A stretch of 64,000 nucleotides of DNA, taken from the NCBI RefSeq assembly GCF_004770895.1, contig NZ_RQHS01000015.1, positions 62,001 to 126,000 of the forward strand. Reading direction: 5' to 3'. This document shows positions 16,373-25,855 of this stretch, one piece after another. The position numbers and the translations under genes are program-made. Within the stretch, counting starts at the first letter, position 1, and each line of letters begins with the position of its first letter. This DNA comes from Leptospira dzoumogneensis (GTDB lineage Bacteria > Spirochaetota > Leptospiria > Leptospirales > Leptospiraceae). The notes under the pieces were generated by a model. It was not told where the DNA came from. It saw only the letters and a list, made by a program, of their open reading frames with translations, and ran no database searches.

Positions 16373-18211
16373 TTATTTGGAATGGTAGTACAAGTCTCTT
16401 TTATAAGGAGGAAGAGCCGTTTTATTCTTCTTAGAATTTTCTAGAGCCTTGTCCTTTTCTTCGTCTATCCACCATAAAGACTTGGCTGCACCTTCACCGG
16501 AATATCTGGCGAGAGGATTTTCAGGAGTTCCGAATCGATTCCAATAAAGAACTCTTGTGGATTTAATTCCCCAAAGAAGAACGTAAGGCACCTCTTTAGT
16601 TAAGATCTTATCTATCTTCTTTAAGATTTCCGTTCTTTTTTTAATATCGAATTCCGTTTTTTGCTGCTCTATGAGTTTGTCCACTTCTGGGTTTTTGAAA
16701 CCGTTATAATTATTCTGTCCGTTCTCATTCGCGTATTTAGAATCCCAATGATGTTCAGGGTCCGGGAAAGAACTTCCAGCTCCCCAAGCAGCCCAGGTAA
16801 CATCGAAATCATACTTGTCCATTCTTTCGGACCAGTTCGCAAGATCAGTGCTTTCAATAGTAACTTGGATGCCCAATTCTTTCACTCTTTCCATAAATAG
16901 AGTAAAATATTTTTCTACACTTCTATCTCTTTCTAAAATATGGATCACAAATTGTTGACCGTCTTTTTCCAAGAAACCTTTTGCATTCGGCTTCCATCCC
17001 GCTTCTGCAAAAAGTTTTTTAGCAGCCTCCGGATCATAATCTATCGCAGGATTCGGTAATTGGCCTTCTTCCCAAACGGAGCCGTAATAAGAATCGGTGA
17101 GCTGGTATTCTCCGAATGCAAGTTTATCCACCATAAGTTTTCTGTTCACTAAATGAGCGATCGCCTTTCTGATACGAACATCGTCGAAAGGTTTTCTTCT
17201 CATATTGAATGCCCAGCCTTGGAAGCCCGACTTTTTATCATTATAGATCTTTTGTTTTACGATATAATTTTTATCGAAAGGTTCCCCTGTGGTTTCCTGG
17301 ACCCAGGTAGCCGCCTTATATACGGGATATAGATCTATATCACCTTTTTTGAATGCTTGGAAAGCGACTGCATCGTCGTTAAATACCTTAAAGATCAGAG
17401 TATCGAAGTTATCCGTTCCTTTATAAAAAGGATAAGCCCTCATCCAATAATCGTTCCTACGTTTCATTTTTACGTAGATCCCTTTTTTAGCGGACTGCAA
17501 TTCATAAGGCCCTGAGATCACAGGAAACTCGAAATTCTCCTTATTAAAATCCTTTCCGTTATAATAGTGTTCCGGAAGAATAAAAAAATCATAAGCGATA
17601 AATTCAAAGTTCTTCCAGTGGATCTCTTTTTGAGTGAATTCAACTTCGAATTCATTCACCAATTTAGGAGCTTCAAAACGAGAAAGATCGATCCGATGAA
17701 GTGCGGTATTATTCTTTTTGTTCATGATAATTTCATAAGTAAATAATACGTCTTTAGCAGTGATAGGTTTGCCATCACTCCATCTTGCGTTTTTGTCCAG
17801 ATTGAATGTAAAAGTTTTTTTATCGGAAGAGATCTTCCAAGAAGAAGCAAGTTTAGGAAGAGGTTCCATCGTAATCGGATGTCTTTCCAAAAGTGGTTCG
17901 AACATCTGCCCAAAGATCTCTGCAGTGGTGGAGAAATTTTCCAAATACCAGTTCAGAGATTTAGGATACTGATGGCTATAGATCCTGAATATCCCTCCCC
18001 TTTTTGCATTAGGAGAAACAGAAGGATTCGGTTTTCTCAATGCTTCCGGTATACTATTCGGATCGCCCTCCCAAGGAATATCTTCGGTCGCTACTGAAAT
18101 TTGGACTTCTTCCTTATCTTTACAGCCGTTGAATGAGAAAGTAATTACGGATAATAAAAGTGTAAAATAGCAAATGTTTAGGAATTTGGAATTTTTTAGA
18201 GCAAGGTTCAA
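16373..18211 (-). CDS. OppA/DppA-type solute-binding lipoprotein
   Basis: About 612 residues, family 5 extracellular solute-binding protein (SBP_bac_5). The N-terminus is a lipoprotein signal ending FSFNGC. Family features are LASSWKISSDKKTFTFNLDK near residue 120, NARWSDGKPITAKDVLFTYE after it, and VRIRKAIAHLVNR and YDPEAAKKLFAEAGW in the second half. Such lipoproteins deliver oligopeptides or other solutes to an ABC transporter; no permease or ATPase gene is adjacent, so the transporter is elsewhere. The start chosen is TTG at 18211 with AAGAGGTG 4-5 bases upstream; a TTG 20 codons earlier lacks a good site. The kinase-like gene follows after 14 bases. Confidence 0.9.
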   Translation of the reverse strand: MNLALKNSKFLNICYFTLLLSVITFSFNGCKDKEEVQISVATEDIPWEGDPNSIPEALRKPNPSVSPNAKRGGIFRIYSHQYPKSLNWYLENFSTTAEIFGQMFEPLLERHPITMEPLPKLASSWKISSDKKTFTFNLDKNARWSDGKPITAKDVLFTYEIIMNKKNNTALHRIDLSRFEAPKLVNEFEVEFTQKEIHWKNFEFIAYDFFILPEHYYNGKDFNKENFEFPVISGPYELQSAKKGIYVKMKRRNDYWMRAYPFYKGTDNFDTLIFKVFNDDAVAFQAFKKGDIDLYPVYKAATWVQETTGEPFDKNYIVKQKIYNDKKSGFQGWAFNMRRKPFDDVRIRKAIAHLVNRKLMVDKLAFGEYQLTDSYYGSVWEEGQLPNPAIDYDPEAAKKLFAEAGWKPNAKGFLEKDGQQFVIHILERDRSVEKYFTLFMERVKELGIQVTIESTDLANWSERMDKYDFDVTWAAWGAGSSFPDPEHHWDSKYANENGQNNYNGFKNPEVDKLIEQQKTEFDIKKRTEILKKIDKILTKEVPYVLLWGIKSTRVLYWNRFGTPENPLARYSGEGAAKSLWWIDEEKDKALENSKKNKTALPPYKRDLYYHSK

Positions 18212-18328
18212 AGCACACCTCTTAGGAATGTTCGTGTTCGAAAGCTTCCGGGAAAACCCGATTTCAGGCAAACTTAAATGTAAAATTTTCGATGAAAAGA
18301 TAGAAGGACCAAACCTCGCGGAGAATCC

Positions 18329-20362
18329 TTATTTAACCCTATGAGCAAAGACAACGTCCGGGATCCGTTTCAAATTGCCTAGGATCTCCTTTAATTGGTC
18401 CAAATGTTCCACTTCTATCATGAAGCGGGCCATCAAAGTATCTTTTTGTACTGTAGAAGCTCCTGCTTCCAAAATATTCGTTTGGGTCCCGGAGATACTT
18501 TTTACCATCTCTAGATAAATTCCCTGACGATCCTTTGCTTTCACTTCCACCCGAACTGGCACAGGTTCCGTTTGGCCATAGTCCCAATCCACGGTGATCT
18601 GCCTGAGTTGTTCTTCTTCTCTTTGTTTTAAAGCGACACTACAGTTCTTCTTATGAACGGAAACACCACGTCCTCTAGTTACAAAACCGATGATCTGGTC
18701 CCCAGGAAGAGGAGAACAACAACCGGAAAGTCGCACAGGAATATCACGTAGTCCCGCTACCAAAATTTTCCCGCCTGCGACCTGGCCTTGTGCCTGAGTT
18801 TGTTTAGAAACTTTTTCGGAAGGTTTACGTTTAAGTTCTTCTAATACTTCCGCGTTGAGAGTAAGTTCTGCCGCACTCTCTGCACCTTGTGCAAGATCCT
18901 TGCTTGTCTCTTCTCTGAGTTTTCTAAAATAAGCGCGTAACTTTTGTCTGGCAGAAGGAGTTTTAACGATACGAAGCCAGATGGGAGAAGGTTTGGATCT
19001 TTTGTCCACTACAACTTCTACCTGATCACCACTGCGTAGTTCCGTACGAAGAGGGATCATTCTACCGTTGATCTTTGCTCCCTTACAATGCAAACCCACA
19101 TCGGTATGGATCCTAAATGCGAAGTCTAGAACTGTAGCACCTTTTGGAAGTTGTATAATCTCTCCCTTAGGAGTGAAAACGAATACTTCATCTTCGTGAA
19201 GATCGTATTTTAATTCTTCTAAAAATTCTTTAGGATCTAAAGCGGAATCCTGCCAAGTCTGTAGGACTTCCAACCACTTAACCGTTAGATGTCTTTCATT
19301 AGCGTGGGTTTTACCTTCTTTATAGACCCAATGGGCAGCGATCCCGAATTCGGCGATCGCATTCATCTCTGCGGTACGGATCTGCACCTCCAAAGGTTTC
19401 CCATCGGGACCGATCACCGTGGTATGAAGTGATTGGTACATATTCGTCTTAGGAGTTGCGATATAATCCTTAAATCTTCCCGGAACAGGAGACCAAAGTG
19501 TATGCACAATTCCTAATACTCCGTAACAATCCTTGATCTCATCCGTAACGATACGGATCGCTCTTAGATCGAAAATTTCATCGAAGGTTTTTTCCTTCGT
19601 TTTCATCTTACGATAGATGGAGAAAAAATGTTTCGCCCTTCCTTCTACATTCGCGTTGATCTGTATTTCAGCGAGTCTCTGTTTCAGGATGAGCTGTAAT
19701 TTTTCTATATAATCTTCTCTTTCTGATTTTTTAGCGCTGATACGCTTTTTAATGTCCTGGTATTCTTCCGGAAAGATAACCTGGAACGCTAGATCTTCTA
19801 GTTCAGATTTAACCGAGTAGATACCGAGTCTTCCTGCGATTGGAGCGTATAAGGAAAGAGTTTCGTTTGCGATCCTTCTCTGTTTTTCAGGAGGTTGGAA
19901 AGAAAGAGTCCTCATATTATGGGTCTTATCCGCAAGTTTGATCAGAATGACCCGAATATCCTGGATGGTCGCGATGATGATCTTTCTGATATTCTCGGCA
20001 GCTTCCGTTTCTTTGGATTGGCTTTTGATCTGAGAAATTTTAGTAACACCTTCCACAAGTTGAGTGATCTCTGTTCCGAAGTCACGGACCATATCTTCTC
20101 TTGTGTATTTTGTGTCCTCGATCACATCATGAAGGATCCCTGCGGAGATTACCTTCTCATCCAGTCCCAACTCATATAAAATAAAACCTACTTGGAGAGG
20201 ATGAACGATATAAGGTTCACCAGAAAGACGGAACTGTCCCTGGTGAGAATCTTCGGAAACCTTATAGGCTTTTTCGATCATTTCCAAGGCTTCGGGACCC
20301 ATGGTTTCCCGAACCCCTTCGATTAACATTTCTTTGGTGGCAGGAGCCTTAACAAATCCCAT
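18329..20362 (-). CDS. rel: Bifunctional (p)ppGpp synthetase/hydrolase Rel
   Basis: A 677-residue long RSH enzyme controlling the stringent response. The hydrolase site HDVIED is at 78-83, intact. The synthetase domain has FDLRAIRIV and GRFKDYIATPK; the RxKD form of this motif is that of bifunctional Rel/SpoT enzymes, not EXDD of synthesis-only RelA. A TGS domain follows (VFVFTPKGEIIQLPKGATVLDFA near 400) and a C-terminal ACT domain (about 605-677), with the SGCCSPLPGDQIIGFVTRG zinc-finger-like region before it. It is 2 bases downstream of nadC, so the two are probably co-transcribed. As the only long RSH gene in the window it is probably the main alarmone enzyme of the cell. Confidence 0.96.
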   Translation of the reverse strand: MGFVKAPATKEMLIEGVRETMGPEALEMIEKAYKVSEDSHQGQFRLSGEPYIVHPLQVGFILYELGLDEKVISAGILHDVIEDTKYTREDMVRDFGTEITQLVEGVTKISQIKSQSKETEAAENIRKIIIATIQDIRVILIKLADKTHNMRTLSFQPPEKQRRIANETLSLYAPIAGRLGIYSVKSELEDLAFQVIFPEEYQDIKKRISAKKSEREDYIEKLQLILKQRLAEIQINANVEGRAKHFFSIYRKMKTKEKTFDEIFDLRAIRIVTDEIKDCYGVLGIVHTLWSPVPGRFKDYIATPKTNMYQSLHTTVIGPDGKPLEVQIRTAEMNAIAEFGIAAHWVYKEGKTHANERHLTVKWLEVLQTWQDSALDPKEFLEELKYDLHEDEVFVFTPKGEIIQLPKGATVLDFAFRIHTDVGLHCKGAKINGRMIPLRTELRSGDQVEVVVDKRSKPSPIWLRIVKTPSARQKLRAYFRKLREETSKDLAQGAESAAELTLNAEVLEELKRKPSEKVSKQTQAQGQVAGGKILVAGLRDIPVRLSGCCSPLPGDQIIGFVTRGRGVSVHKKNCSVALKQREEEQLRQITVDWDYGQTEPVPVRVEVKAKDRQGIYLEMVKSISGTQTNILEAGASTVQKDTLMARFMIEVEHLDQLKEILGNLKRIPDVVFAHRVK

Positions 20363-20364
20363 TC

Positions 20365-21237
20365 TTAGGTCCTTATATCCAAACCAAGATCCAAAAATCT
20401 GGTAGTATGAGTCAGGTATCCCATGCTCACTCCTACTCCAGGAAATTCGGACAATGCTTCTAATTTTTCAGGAGTGATCCCTCCGGAACATTCTATTAGG
20501 ATTTTAGGATTTTTTTCTTTTACCCTTCGGAACGCTTCTCGTGTATCAGGTATATTAAAATTATCTAATAATAAAACGTCCGGTTCCGCTTCGAGTGCGT
20601 CTTCCAATTGATCCAAGGAATCTATTTCCAATTCCACCATTCTTCCCGGAAAATTGGATCTGATCTTTCCTACTGGGATTTTTGCAGATCCGAATAAAGC
20701 CAAATGATTGTCTTTGATCATCGCCATTTCAGAAAGATCCAATCTATGGTTGGAACCTCCGCCGCAATACACCGCATACTTTGCAAGTTTCCTGTAACCT
20801 GGGAGTGTCTTTCTGGTATCCAGGATCATTATACCCTTAGACCCGTACTGATCCACGATCTTTCTAGTCGAAGTAGAAATACCGGAAAGATATTGTAAGA
20901 AGTTTAGAAGGATCCTTTCTACACGCAGCATGGAGAGGAGACTGCCTTGTATCTCTGCGATCTTATCCCCTTTGACGAATTTTTCTCCGTCTTTAAAGAA
21001 GAAGTTAAACTGCAAATCTCCGTCGGAAAGTTTGGAGAGCACCAGAGAGACACCGCTTCCGCAGAGAATACCTTCTTCCCTTGCATTTAAGTACGCGATC
21101 GCTTTTTGATCTGGAGAGAATAAGGAAACAGACGTTATATCTTGGTCAGGACAATCCTCGTCCCATGCCATTTTAGCCAGGGGAAAATAATCCTCTGCGC
21201 TCGTCTCTGATATAGGCTTAGTATAAGCCCTCTTCAC
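20365..21237 (-). CDS. nadC: Nicotinate-nucleotide pyrophosphorylase (carboxylating)
   Basis: A 290-residue quinolinate phosphoribosyltransferase making nicotinate mononucleotide in de novo NAD synthesis. Family motifs are LNFLQYLSGIST, ILDTRKTLPGYRKLAKYAV, GGGSNHRLDLSEMAMIKDNH, and near the end ECSGGITPEKL. Length is normal. No nadA or nadB is adjacent. The rel gene follows after 2 bases. A terminator for the preceding LysM gene lies in the 144-base gap upstream, so nadC-rel probably has its own promoter there. Confidence 0.95.
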   Translation of the reverse strand: MKRAYTKPISETSAEDYFPLAKMAWDEDCPDQDITSVSLFSPDQKAIAYLNAREEGILCGSGVSLVLSKLSDGDLQFNFFFKDGEKFVKGDKIAEIQGSLLSMLRVERILLNFLQYLSGISTSTRKIVDQYGSKGIMILDTRKTLPGYRKLAKYAVYCGGGSNHRLDLSEMAMIKDNHLALFGSAKIPVGKIRSNFPGRMVELEIDSLDQLEDALEAEPDVLLLDNFNIPDTREAFRRVKEKNPKILIECSGGITPEKLEALSEFPGVGVSMGYLTHTTRFLDLGLDIRT

Positions 21238-21311
21238 TTGGAATTCACCGCTAAGTAAAACTGTTTCGAATAATAAATGAGGATCAAGCGGAATTCGAAA
21301 TTTTCATACTC

Positions 21312-21345
21312 CGTAAAAAAGAAAGGCCCGGAAAAATCCGAGCCT
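21312..21345 (-). terminator. Rho-independent terminator of the LysM lipoprotein gene
   Basis: On the minus strand, AGGCTCGGA and TCCGGGCCT form a stem (21324-21345) with an AT loop and one mismatch, followed by TTTCTTTTTT. It lies 37 bases past the LysM gene stop and before nadC. Confidence 0.75.
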
Positions 21346-21381
21346 CACATTCGTTAGAGTTGCTAAAATATTAGACTTATA

Positions 21382-22965
21382 TTAACGAGCTTCTTCGTCG
21401 CTTTCTTGTTCACCAGAATCGGAAGGCTGCTCATTTTCTGTAGAAGGTGCTGGAGTAGAAGGCTCTTCTTCTTCCGGTTCTTGCTCAGAAGTGGAAGCTG
21501 GAGGAGTTGTAGTCTCTTCCTTCTTCTCCTCTGGTGTAGAAGCTTCTACTTTGTCGCTTCCAGTCTGCTTTTTAGGATCGAATTTAGTGGATCCTTTAGC
21601 AGGTGGAATTAGCAATACTTGTTTAGGATAGATCAAGTTTGGATTTTTGATCTTTCCGCGGTTCGCATCATAGATACGTTTCCAAAGTTTAGAAGTACCG
21701 TAATGTTGTTTGTAAGCGGAAATTCTCCAGAGGCAATCTGCAGGAATTTTCTTACGAACTACGTATTTTTTCCAACCTTCAGGAAGTTCTCCGGAAGAAG
21801 AAGCAGTTGAATCTTCTCCTTTTCTGGTGGAAGAAGAACTAGAATCTCCTGCATCACCTTTGCGGCCCGCAACTGAAGATCCAGTGCGTAATCTTTCTGC
21901 GATATCATCAGACTGATCTACTACGATTCGAGAGAGTCTGATCGCTTCTTCCGATCTACCGATAGAATCTTCGTATTTTTCGGAAGAATATAGATCTTCT
22001 GCGGAAGCTAAAGACTCATCCGCTGCTTTTAAGTTCTCGTCCGCTCTTTGGTAAGAAGTTTGGAGATCTTTGCTGGATTTCAGTTTGGACTGATCGATCC
22101 CGGAAAGTTTATCCTTAGCTTTTCCGATAGAATCTTTTGCTTCTGCCTTCTTCTTGAGTGCGTAAGCTTGGATGTTTTTAGCTACAAGTTCTGCTGATTT
22201 TTTGCGAATATCATCTACTTCGGAATAACCTTCTTTGATCTTTCCTTCGTCGATTTTCGCCTTAGCAGCATTCAAACGTTCTCTAGTTTGAGAAACTTCT
22301 GGGTCCCCACCACCCGCATATCTGTCCGCATCATCCAGATTTTTTTCGATATCTGCAAGAGAATCGATCAACTGTTGTTTTTGGGAAAGAGCCAAAGACT
22401 TGGCATCAGTTGCCGCTTTTTTGGACTCTAAATATTTTTTATTACTTTGTTCGAACTGATCGAAAGCAGCAAGACGAGTCTTGAGTTTTGCATCGTCTCC
22501 GGATTCCTTAGAATAGGATTCCAAAGTGCGATCTGCATTATCTCTTAGAGTGTCCCCTTCTTTCTTAAGCTCTACTGCATTATTATAAGGTTCTGCAGCG
22601 AGTTGAGAAGCATAAGCCTCATCCGCTTCATTGATAGCGGTGTTAGCCTGAGTCTTAGAATCCTCAGTCAATTGAGGATAAGATTTTTCTAATGCATCAT
22701 ACGCCTTACTTTTTGCGTATTCGGCGCTTTTTTTGGTCTCGCCTAAGTCTTCGTTGGAAGCTTTTTCATGAGCAGTCAAAAGACTTTTGCGAGCTTCCTC
22801 GAATTCTCCGGAAGCGTATCTTTCTGCACCTGCGTCTTTAGCGCGAGTGATAGCGGTTTTTGCTTCCGCCAATTCTTTTACGGGTAGTTCCGACCCACAG
22901 GCAACTAGGAATCCTAAAACTCCCAGTACCAATGATGGGAACGATATAGCTCGAAAAGTTTTCAT
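21382..22965 (-). CDS. LysM-domain lipoprotein with long helical repeat region
   Basis: A 527-residue lipoprotein with signal ending FLVAC (Cys23). Residues about 30-350 are Ala/Lys/Glu/Ser-rich helices in repeated segments (KAKSAYDALEKS-like, AKAKIDEGKIKEGYSEVDDI), probably coiled or TPR-like, related in style to DUF4398 lipoproteins. A Ser-rich linker leads to a LysM domain at about 395-455 (YVVRKKIPADCLWRISAYK, IYDANRGKIKNPNLIYPKQ). The tail is Pro/Glu/Ser/Thr-rich and disordered. LysM binds peptidoglycan, so the protein probably tethers a membrane to the cell wall. It follows the second STAS gene after 41 bases and ends at a clear terminator. Confidence 0.9.
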   Translation of the reverse strand: MKTFRAISFPSLVLGVLGFLVACGSELPVKELAEAKTAITRAKDAGAERYASGEFEEARKSLLTAHEKASNEDLGETKKSAEYAKSKAYDALEKSYPQLTEDSKTQANTAINEADEAYASQLAAEPYNNAVELKKEGDTLRDNADRTLESYSKESGDDAKLKTRLAAFDQFEQSNKKYLESKKAATDAKSLALSQKQQLIDSLADIEKNLDDADRYAGGGDPEVSQTRERLNAAKAKIDEGKIKEGYSEVDDIRKKSAELVAKNIQAYALKKKAEAKDSIGKAKDKLSGIDQSKLKSSKDLQTSYQRADENLKAADESLASAEDLYSSEKYEDSIGRSEEAIRLSRIVVDQSDDIAERLRTGSSVAGRKGDAGDSSSSSTRKGEDSTASSSGELPEGWKKYVVRKKIPADCLWRISAYKQHYGTSKLWKRIYDANRGKIKNPNLIYPKQVLLIPPAKGSTKFDPKKQTGSDKVEASTPEEKKEETTTPPASTSEQEPEEEEPSTPAPSTENEQPSDSGEQESDEEAR

Positions 22966-23006
22966 TTGTTTTGCACCAGCCAGAGGATCGTTAGAGTGTG
23001 CCTTAC

Positions 23007-23342
23007 TTATTTGAAGGCAGCGACTGCATCAGCTTCGTTATCAAAGATCTCGAAGAATGATGTTAATTTAGTTAATTCAAATACCTTTCTTACGGAACCC
23101 GCAACGTTGATAATTTTAAGTCCACCCTGGTATTTTTTTAAGTTAGAGAGGCTGGAAATCAAAGCACCGATTCCGGATGAGTCGATATAAGAGACCTTTT
23201 CCAGATTGATAATCGTATAGTATTTCTGCTCTTCAATGAGCTTTGCGATCACATCCTTAATCTCAGGGGCGTTGTATAAATCGATCTCCCCATTGATGTC
23301 CAGAATGACGATGTTACCGCTTTCCCTTCTGGTGATTTCCAT
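23007..23342 (-). CDS. STAS-domain anti-sigma factor antagonist
   Basis: A 111-residue single STAS domain. MEITRRESGNIVILDINGEI starts the fold and VSYIDSSGIGALISSLSNLK holds the canonical DSSG loop, with the first Ser as the expected phosphorylation site. It resembles SpoIIAA/RsbV proteins that release sigma factors by binding anti-sigma kinases when dephosphorylated. It differs from the STAS protein at 5.4 kb, which has NSAG. A ribosome-binding site AAGGAG lies about 12 bases before the ATG. The LysM lipoprotein gene follows after 41 bases. No partner kinase is nearby; the RsbU-type phosphatase at 42 kb is a possible distant partner, which is inference. Confidence 0.9.
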   Translation of the reverse strand: MEITRRESGNIVILDINGEIDLYNAPEIKDVIAKLIEEQKYYTIINLEKVSYIDSSGIGALISSLSNLKKYQGGLKIINVAGSVRKVFELTKLTSFFEIFDNEADAVAAFK

Positions 23343-23384
23343 AAAAAATCAGCAACTCCTTTCTTTATCTGTTTGAACCATCCT

Positions 23385-23415
23385 ACAATAGGGGGGTCAT
23401 TCTCTATATAGTCAA
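23385..23415 (-). promoter_or_regulatory. Possible sigma70-type promoter for the STAS-LysM operon
   Basis: On the minus strand TTGACT (23410-23415) is followed after 19 bases by TATTGT (23385-23390). The -35 element overlaps the stop codon of tgt. The spacing is long, so this is tentative. Confidence 0.3.
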
Positions 23416-24536
23416 CGAGAAATTTCCGGTCTTTCGTACAAATTTTTCCATTTAACGAAAAACTCGCTGAAATTTCCAACTTCGATGGAATGTCGAAGTT
23501 CTTTCATGAACTTTTTCATAAAATGCAGATTATGGTACGTGCTCAAGGAAAATGCGCTTAGCTCTTTCACGTGATGCAGGTGTCTGATATACCCAATGCT
23601 GTATCTTTTACACACTTTACATTCGCATTCCGGGTCCATCGGCTCATCTAGAAGCTTCCATTTCTCATTTCTGAGATTCACTTTTCCTTGAGAGGTGAAT
23701 ACTTGCCCATTTCTAGCGTTGCGGGTGGGAAGAACACAGTCAAACATGTCGACTCCGTTCCGAACTCCTTCCAAAATATCCGGAACAGTTCCTACTCCCA
23801 TCAGATATAATGGTCTAGTCCTGTCGGTATAGGAGGAAATTCCTTCCATAGTTCTAATAAAATCAGGTCTCGGTTCTCCCACGGAAAGACCTCCGATCGC
23901 AATTCCTGAGAATGGGAGTGATCGGATCTTGTCCAGACTTTCCAATCTCAGATCTAAATTGGTTCCACCTTGGAAAATCCCGAATAGAAATTGATTACGT
24001 TTGTCTTTCATCCAGTAATTCACGGCTTCTTCTGCCCAGCGATGAGTTCTGTCTAAAGCGTCTTTGATCCTAGAAACAGTTCCATCTCCCGGAGGACAAT
24101 CGTCCAGCACCATCATAATGTCGGAACCGATCGCTCTTTGGATATCGATCACTTTCTGGGGTGTGAAAAAATGAGGACTTCCGTCTATATGAGAGCGGAA
24201 CTCCACTCCTTCTTGTTTGAATTTTACGAGAGAATTCAGGCTGAAAACTTGGAAACCACCGCTGTCAGTGAGCAGAGCCTTTTTGTACGAAACAAAGTTT
24301 TTAAGTCCGCCGAATTTTTCCAGGACCTCTGTGCCCGGACGAAGATATAGATGATATGTATTTCCTAAGATCAGTTCGTAACCTAACTCATCTATATCGT
24401 CGGAATCCAGGGACTTGACGGCACCTCTTGTGCCCACAGGCATAAAAACTGGTGTTGGAATTTCTATTCCGTTGAGAGATAAGGTTCCGGTGCGAGCGAA
24501 AGAATTTGGATCCGAAACCCTGGATCTATAGATCAT
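23412..24536 (-). CDS. tgt: tRNA-guanine transglycosylase
   Basis: About 374 residues. It exchanges guanine 34 of Asp/Asn/His/Tyr tRNAs for the queuosine precursor. [13 protein letters not shown] carries the active-site Asp, [12 protein letters not shown] and [15 protein letters not shown] are family motifs, and [13 protein letters not shown] is the nucleophile region. CECKVC followed by HHVKEL gives the Cys/His zinc site. The start is ATG at 24536, whose ATGA overlaps the stop of the Fur-family gene; a longer frame from 24566 would only add residues from within that gene. The coupling to a metal-sensing regulator is unusual and may simply be operon packing. Confidence 0.96.
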   Translation of the reverse strand: MIYRSRVSDPNSFARTGTLSLNGIEIPTPVFMPVGTRGAVKSLDSDDIDELGYELILGNTYHLYLRPGTEVLEKFGGLKNFVSYKKALLTDSGGFQVFSLNSLVKFKQEGVEFRSHIDGSPHFFTPQKVIDIQRAIGSDIMMVLDDCPPGDGTVSRIKDALDRTHRWAEEAVNYWMKDKRNQFLFGIFQGGTNLDLRLESLDKIRSLPFSGIAIGGLSVGEPRPDFIRTMEGISSYTDRTRPLYLMGVGTVPDILEGVRNGVDMFDCVLPTRNARNGQVFTSQGKVNLRNEKWKLLDEPMDPECECKVCKRYSIGYIRHLHHVKELSAFSLSTYHNLHFMKKFMKELRHSIEVGNFSEFFVKWKNLYERPEISR

Positions 24537-25021
24537 TTTTTGTTCGGACAATTCGGATCCAAACAAGTGCCGTAAATATTTAAACTATGACCGGTGATCT
24601 TAAATCCGTTGCTTGCAGCAGCCTGCTCTTGCAACTGTTCGATCCTTTCATCCATGAATTCTACGATCCTGCCGCAGTCTCCACAGATAATATGATCGTG
24701 ATGAGTATGACCTATGATATGTTCGTAATACTTATAATCTTGGCCGAAATTATGCTCCTGCAATAATTTCGCTTCCACCATGATGGATAGAATTCTGTAA
24801 ATGGTGGCCTTGGAAATTTTATCCCTCTGGTCCTTGAATTCTTCCAAGAGGCTTTCCGCAGTAAAGTGATTGTGCAGGGAGAAAATACGTTCTGCGACTA
24901 ACATCCTTTGGTTGGTGATCTTCAGTCCCTTCTTCTGTAAGTAATCAGAAAAAGTTTTCATCTCCATCCGGATGGAATCGTCTACGGTTTTCAGAATTTC
25001 AGTTTCTCGATCTTTATTCAT
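24533..25021 (-). CDS. Fur-family transcriptional regulator
   Basis: A 162-residue Fur/PerR/Zur-type regulator. The winged helix spans about 30-100, with [20 protein letters not shown] as the recognition region. The dimer domain has [16 protein letters not shown], giving the HHDH metal site and the first CxxC, and a second CLDPNC near the end that completes a structural zinc site. Leptospira encode several Fur paralogues and I cannot tell which metal or peroxide this one senses. The ATG at 25021 has no strong ribosome-binding site; an ATG at codon 19 is an alternative. tgt is translationally coupled downstream. A 9-bp palindrome lies 115 bases upstream. Confidence 0.9.
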   Translation of the reverse strand: MNKDRETEILKTVDDSIRMEMKTFSDYLQKKGLKITNQRMLVAERIFSLHNHFTAESLLEEFKDQRDKISKATIYRILSIMVEAKLLQEHNFGQDYKYYEHIIGHTHHDHIICGDCGRIVEFMDERIEQLQEQAAASNGFKITGHSLNIYGTCLDPNCPNKK

Positions 25022-25135
25022 TTTTCAGGAGAAGATGGAACTAGTTTGCAGAATTTTCCTTTCGGATCAAGGAATTTCGAGTGTTCACATTCTTTTCCAC
25101 AATTTAAGATCCGGTTATGAGAATTATCAAGTGGA

Positions 25136-25158
25136 ATTTCATTTTTAGGAAATGAAAT
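25136..25158. promoter_or_regulatory. Palindrome between lptE-like and Fur-family genes
   Basis: ATTTCATTT and AAATGAAAT form perfect 9-base arms around TTAGG. It sits 2 bases past the LptE-like stop and about 115 bases upstream of the Fur-family start. It could be an operator or a weak terminator; no T-run follows on the minus strand. Confidence 0.35.
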
Positions 25159-25160
25159 AC

Positions 25161-25721
25161 TTACTCTTCCTCACCTTCTATCTTGCCCGCTATAGAATAG
25201 TACCAGGCTCTTTCCAATTCTTCTGCGATACGGACCGCAAGAATTTTGAGTAATCTGGTCTGGGCCTGGCCCTCTGTTTCCATAAAACCAACTTGGTCCG
25301 AGTAGATAATTCTCGCGGGGATTTCAGTTCTTTCTAATGGAATTTTTTCGCCCCCGGCTTTTTGGAGTTCCACCTTACAGACTACGAACATCTCTTTACT
25401 CAGTTGCTGGCCGCCCTGATCCAAAAGAGCTCCTACCTGTTGGTAATGACTGACCTCTCCGTAGATACGATATGCGGCTTGGGATTTCTCCCTAGTCTGG
25501 ATAAATCTTCCTCTATAATTGATCTCTTGTTTTACCAGATCGGAAAGAGTGGTATGCATTGCGATCCCATAAGAATTGTTCCGAAAATTCTGCACATACA
25601 CGGTGCGTTTGGAATCCGGGATGGGAATGCCGTCAATTTTAGGAGGATTGCCGGGCTCCCGAGTCATATAAGTGCAAGAACTTAGGCAAAATACCAGAAA
25701 AATCGGAACTAAAATCCTCAT
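25161..25721 (-). CDS. lptE: LptE-like LPS-assembly lipoprotein
   Basis: A 186-residue lipoprotein; from the ATG at 25721 the signal reads MRILVPIFLVFCLSSC with Cys16. The pattern RTVYVQNFRNNSYGIAMHT, then a helix ending VKQEINYRGRFIQT and AAYRIYGEVSHY, follows the LptE/RlpB fold (strand-helix-strand with an 'F.N.' motif). LptE plugs the LptD outer-membrane translocon. LptD is not next to it here. The longer frame to 25772 would put 17 residues before the signal. It is divergent from the M23 peptidase gene, sharing a short promoter region. The assignment is pattern-based; other secreted small lipoproteins share this fold. Confidence 0.75.
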   Translation of the reverse strand: MRILVPIFLVFCLSSCTYMTREPGNPPKIDGIPIPDSKRTVYVQNFRNNSYGIAMHTTLSDLVKQEINYRGRFIQTREKSQAAYRIYGEVSHYQQVGALLDQGGQQLSKEMFVVCKVELQKAGGEKIPLERTEIPARIIYSDQVGFMETEGQAQTRLLKILAVRIAEELERAWYYSIAGKIEGEEE

Positions 25722-25855
25722 AACATCATGCTTTTCCCGGAGTACAGAGAGGCAAGGATAAAGTGCAGACATTCAGTCACCACCCAAAGAGCCTTCCGGT
25801 AAATTTCTCAGATTTCAGGCTTTACAATTTAGAGGAACCGGATCTGAATTCGCAA

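Noticed and set aside
25120..25136. Fur-box-like sequence upstream of the Fur-family gene
   Set aside because: One half resembles GATAAT but the second half does not match a 7-1-7 inverted repeat; too weak to call.
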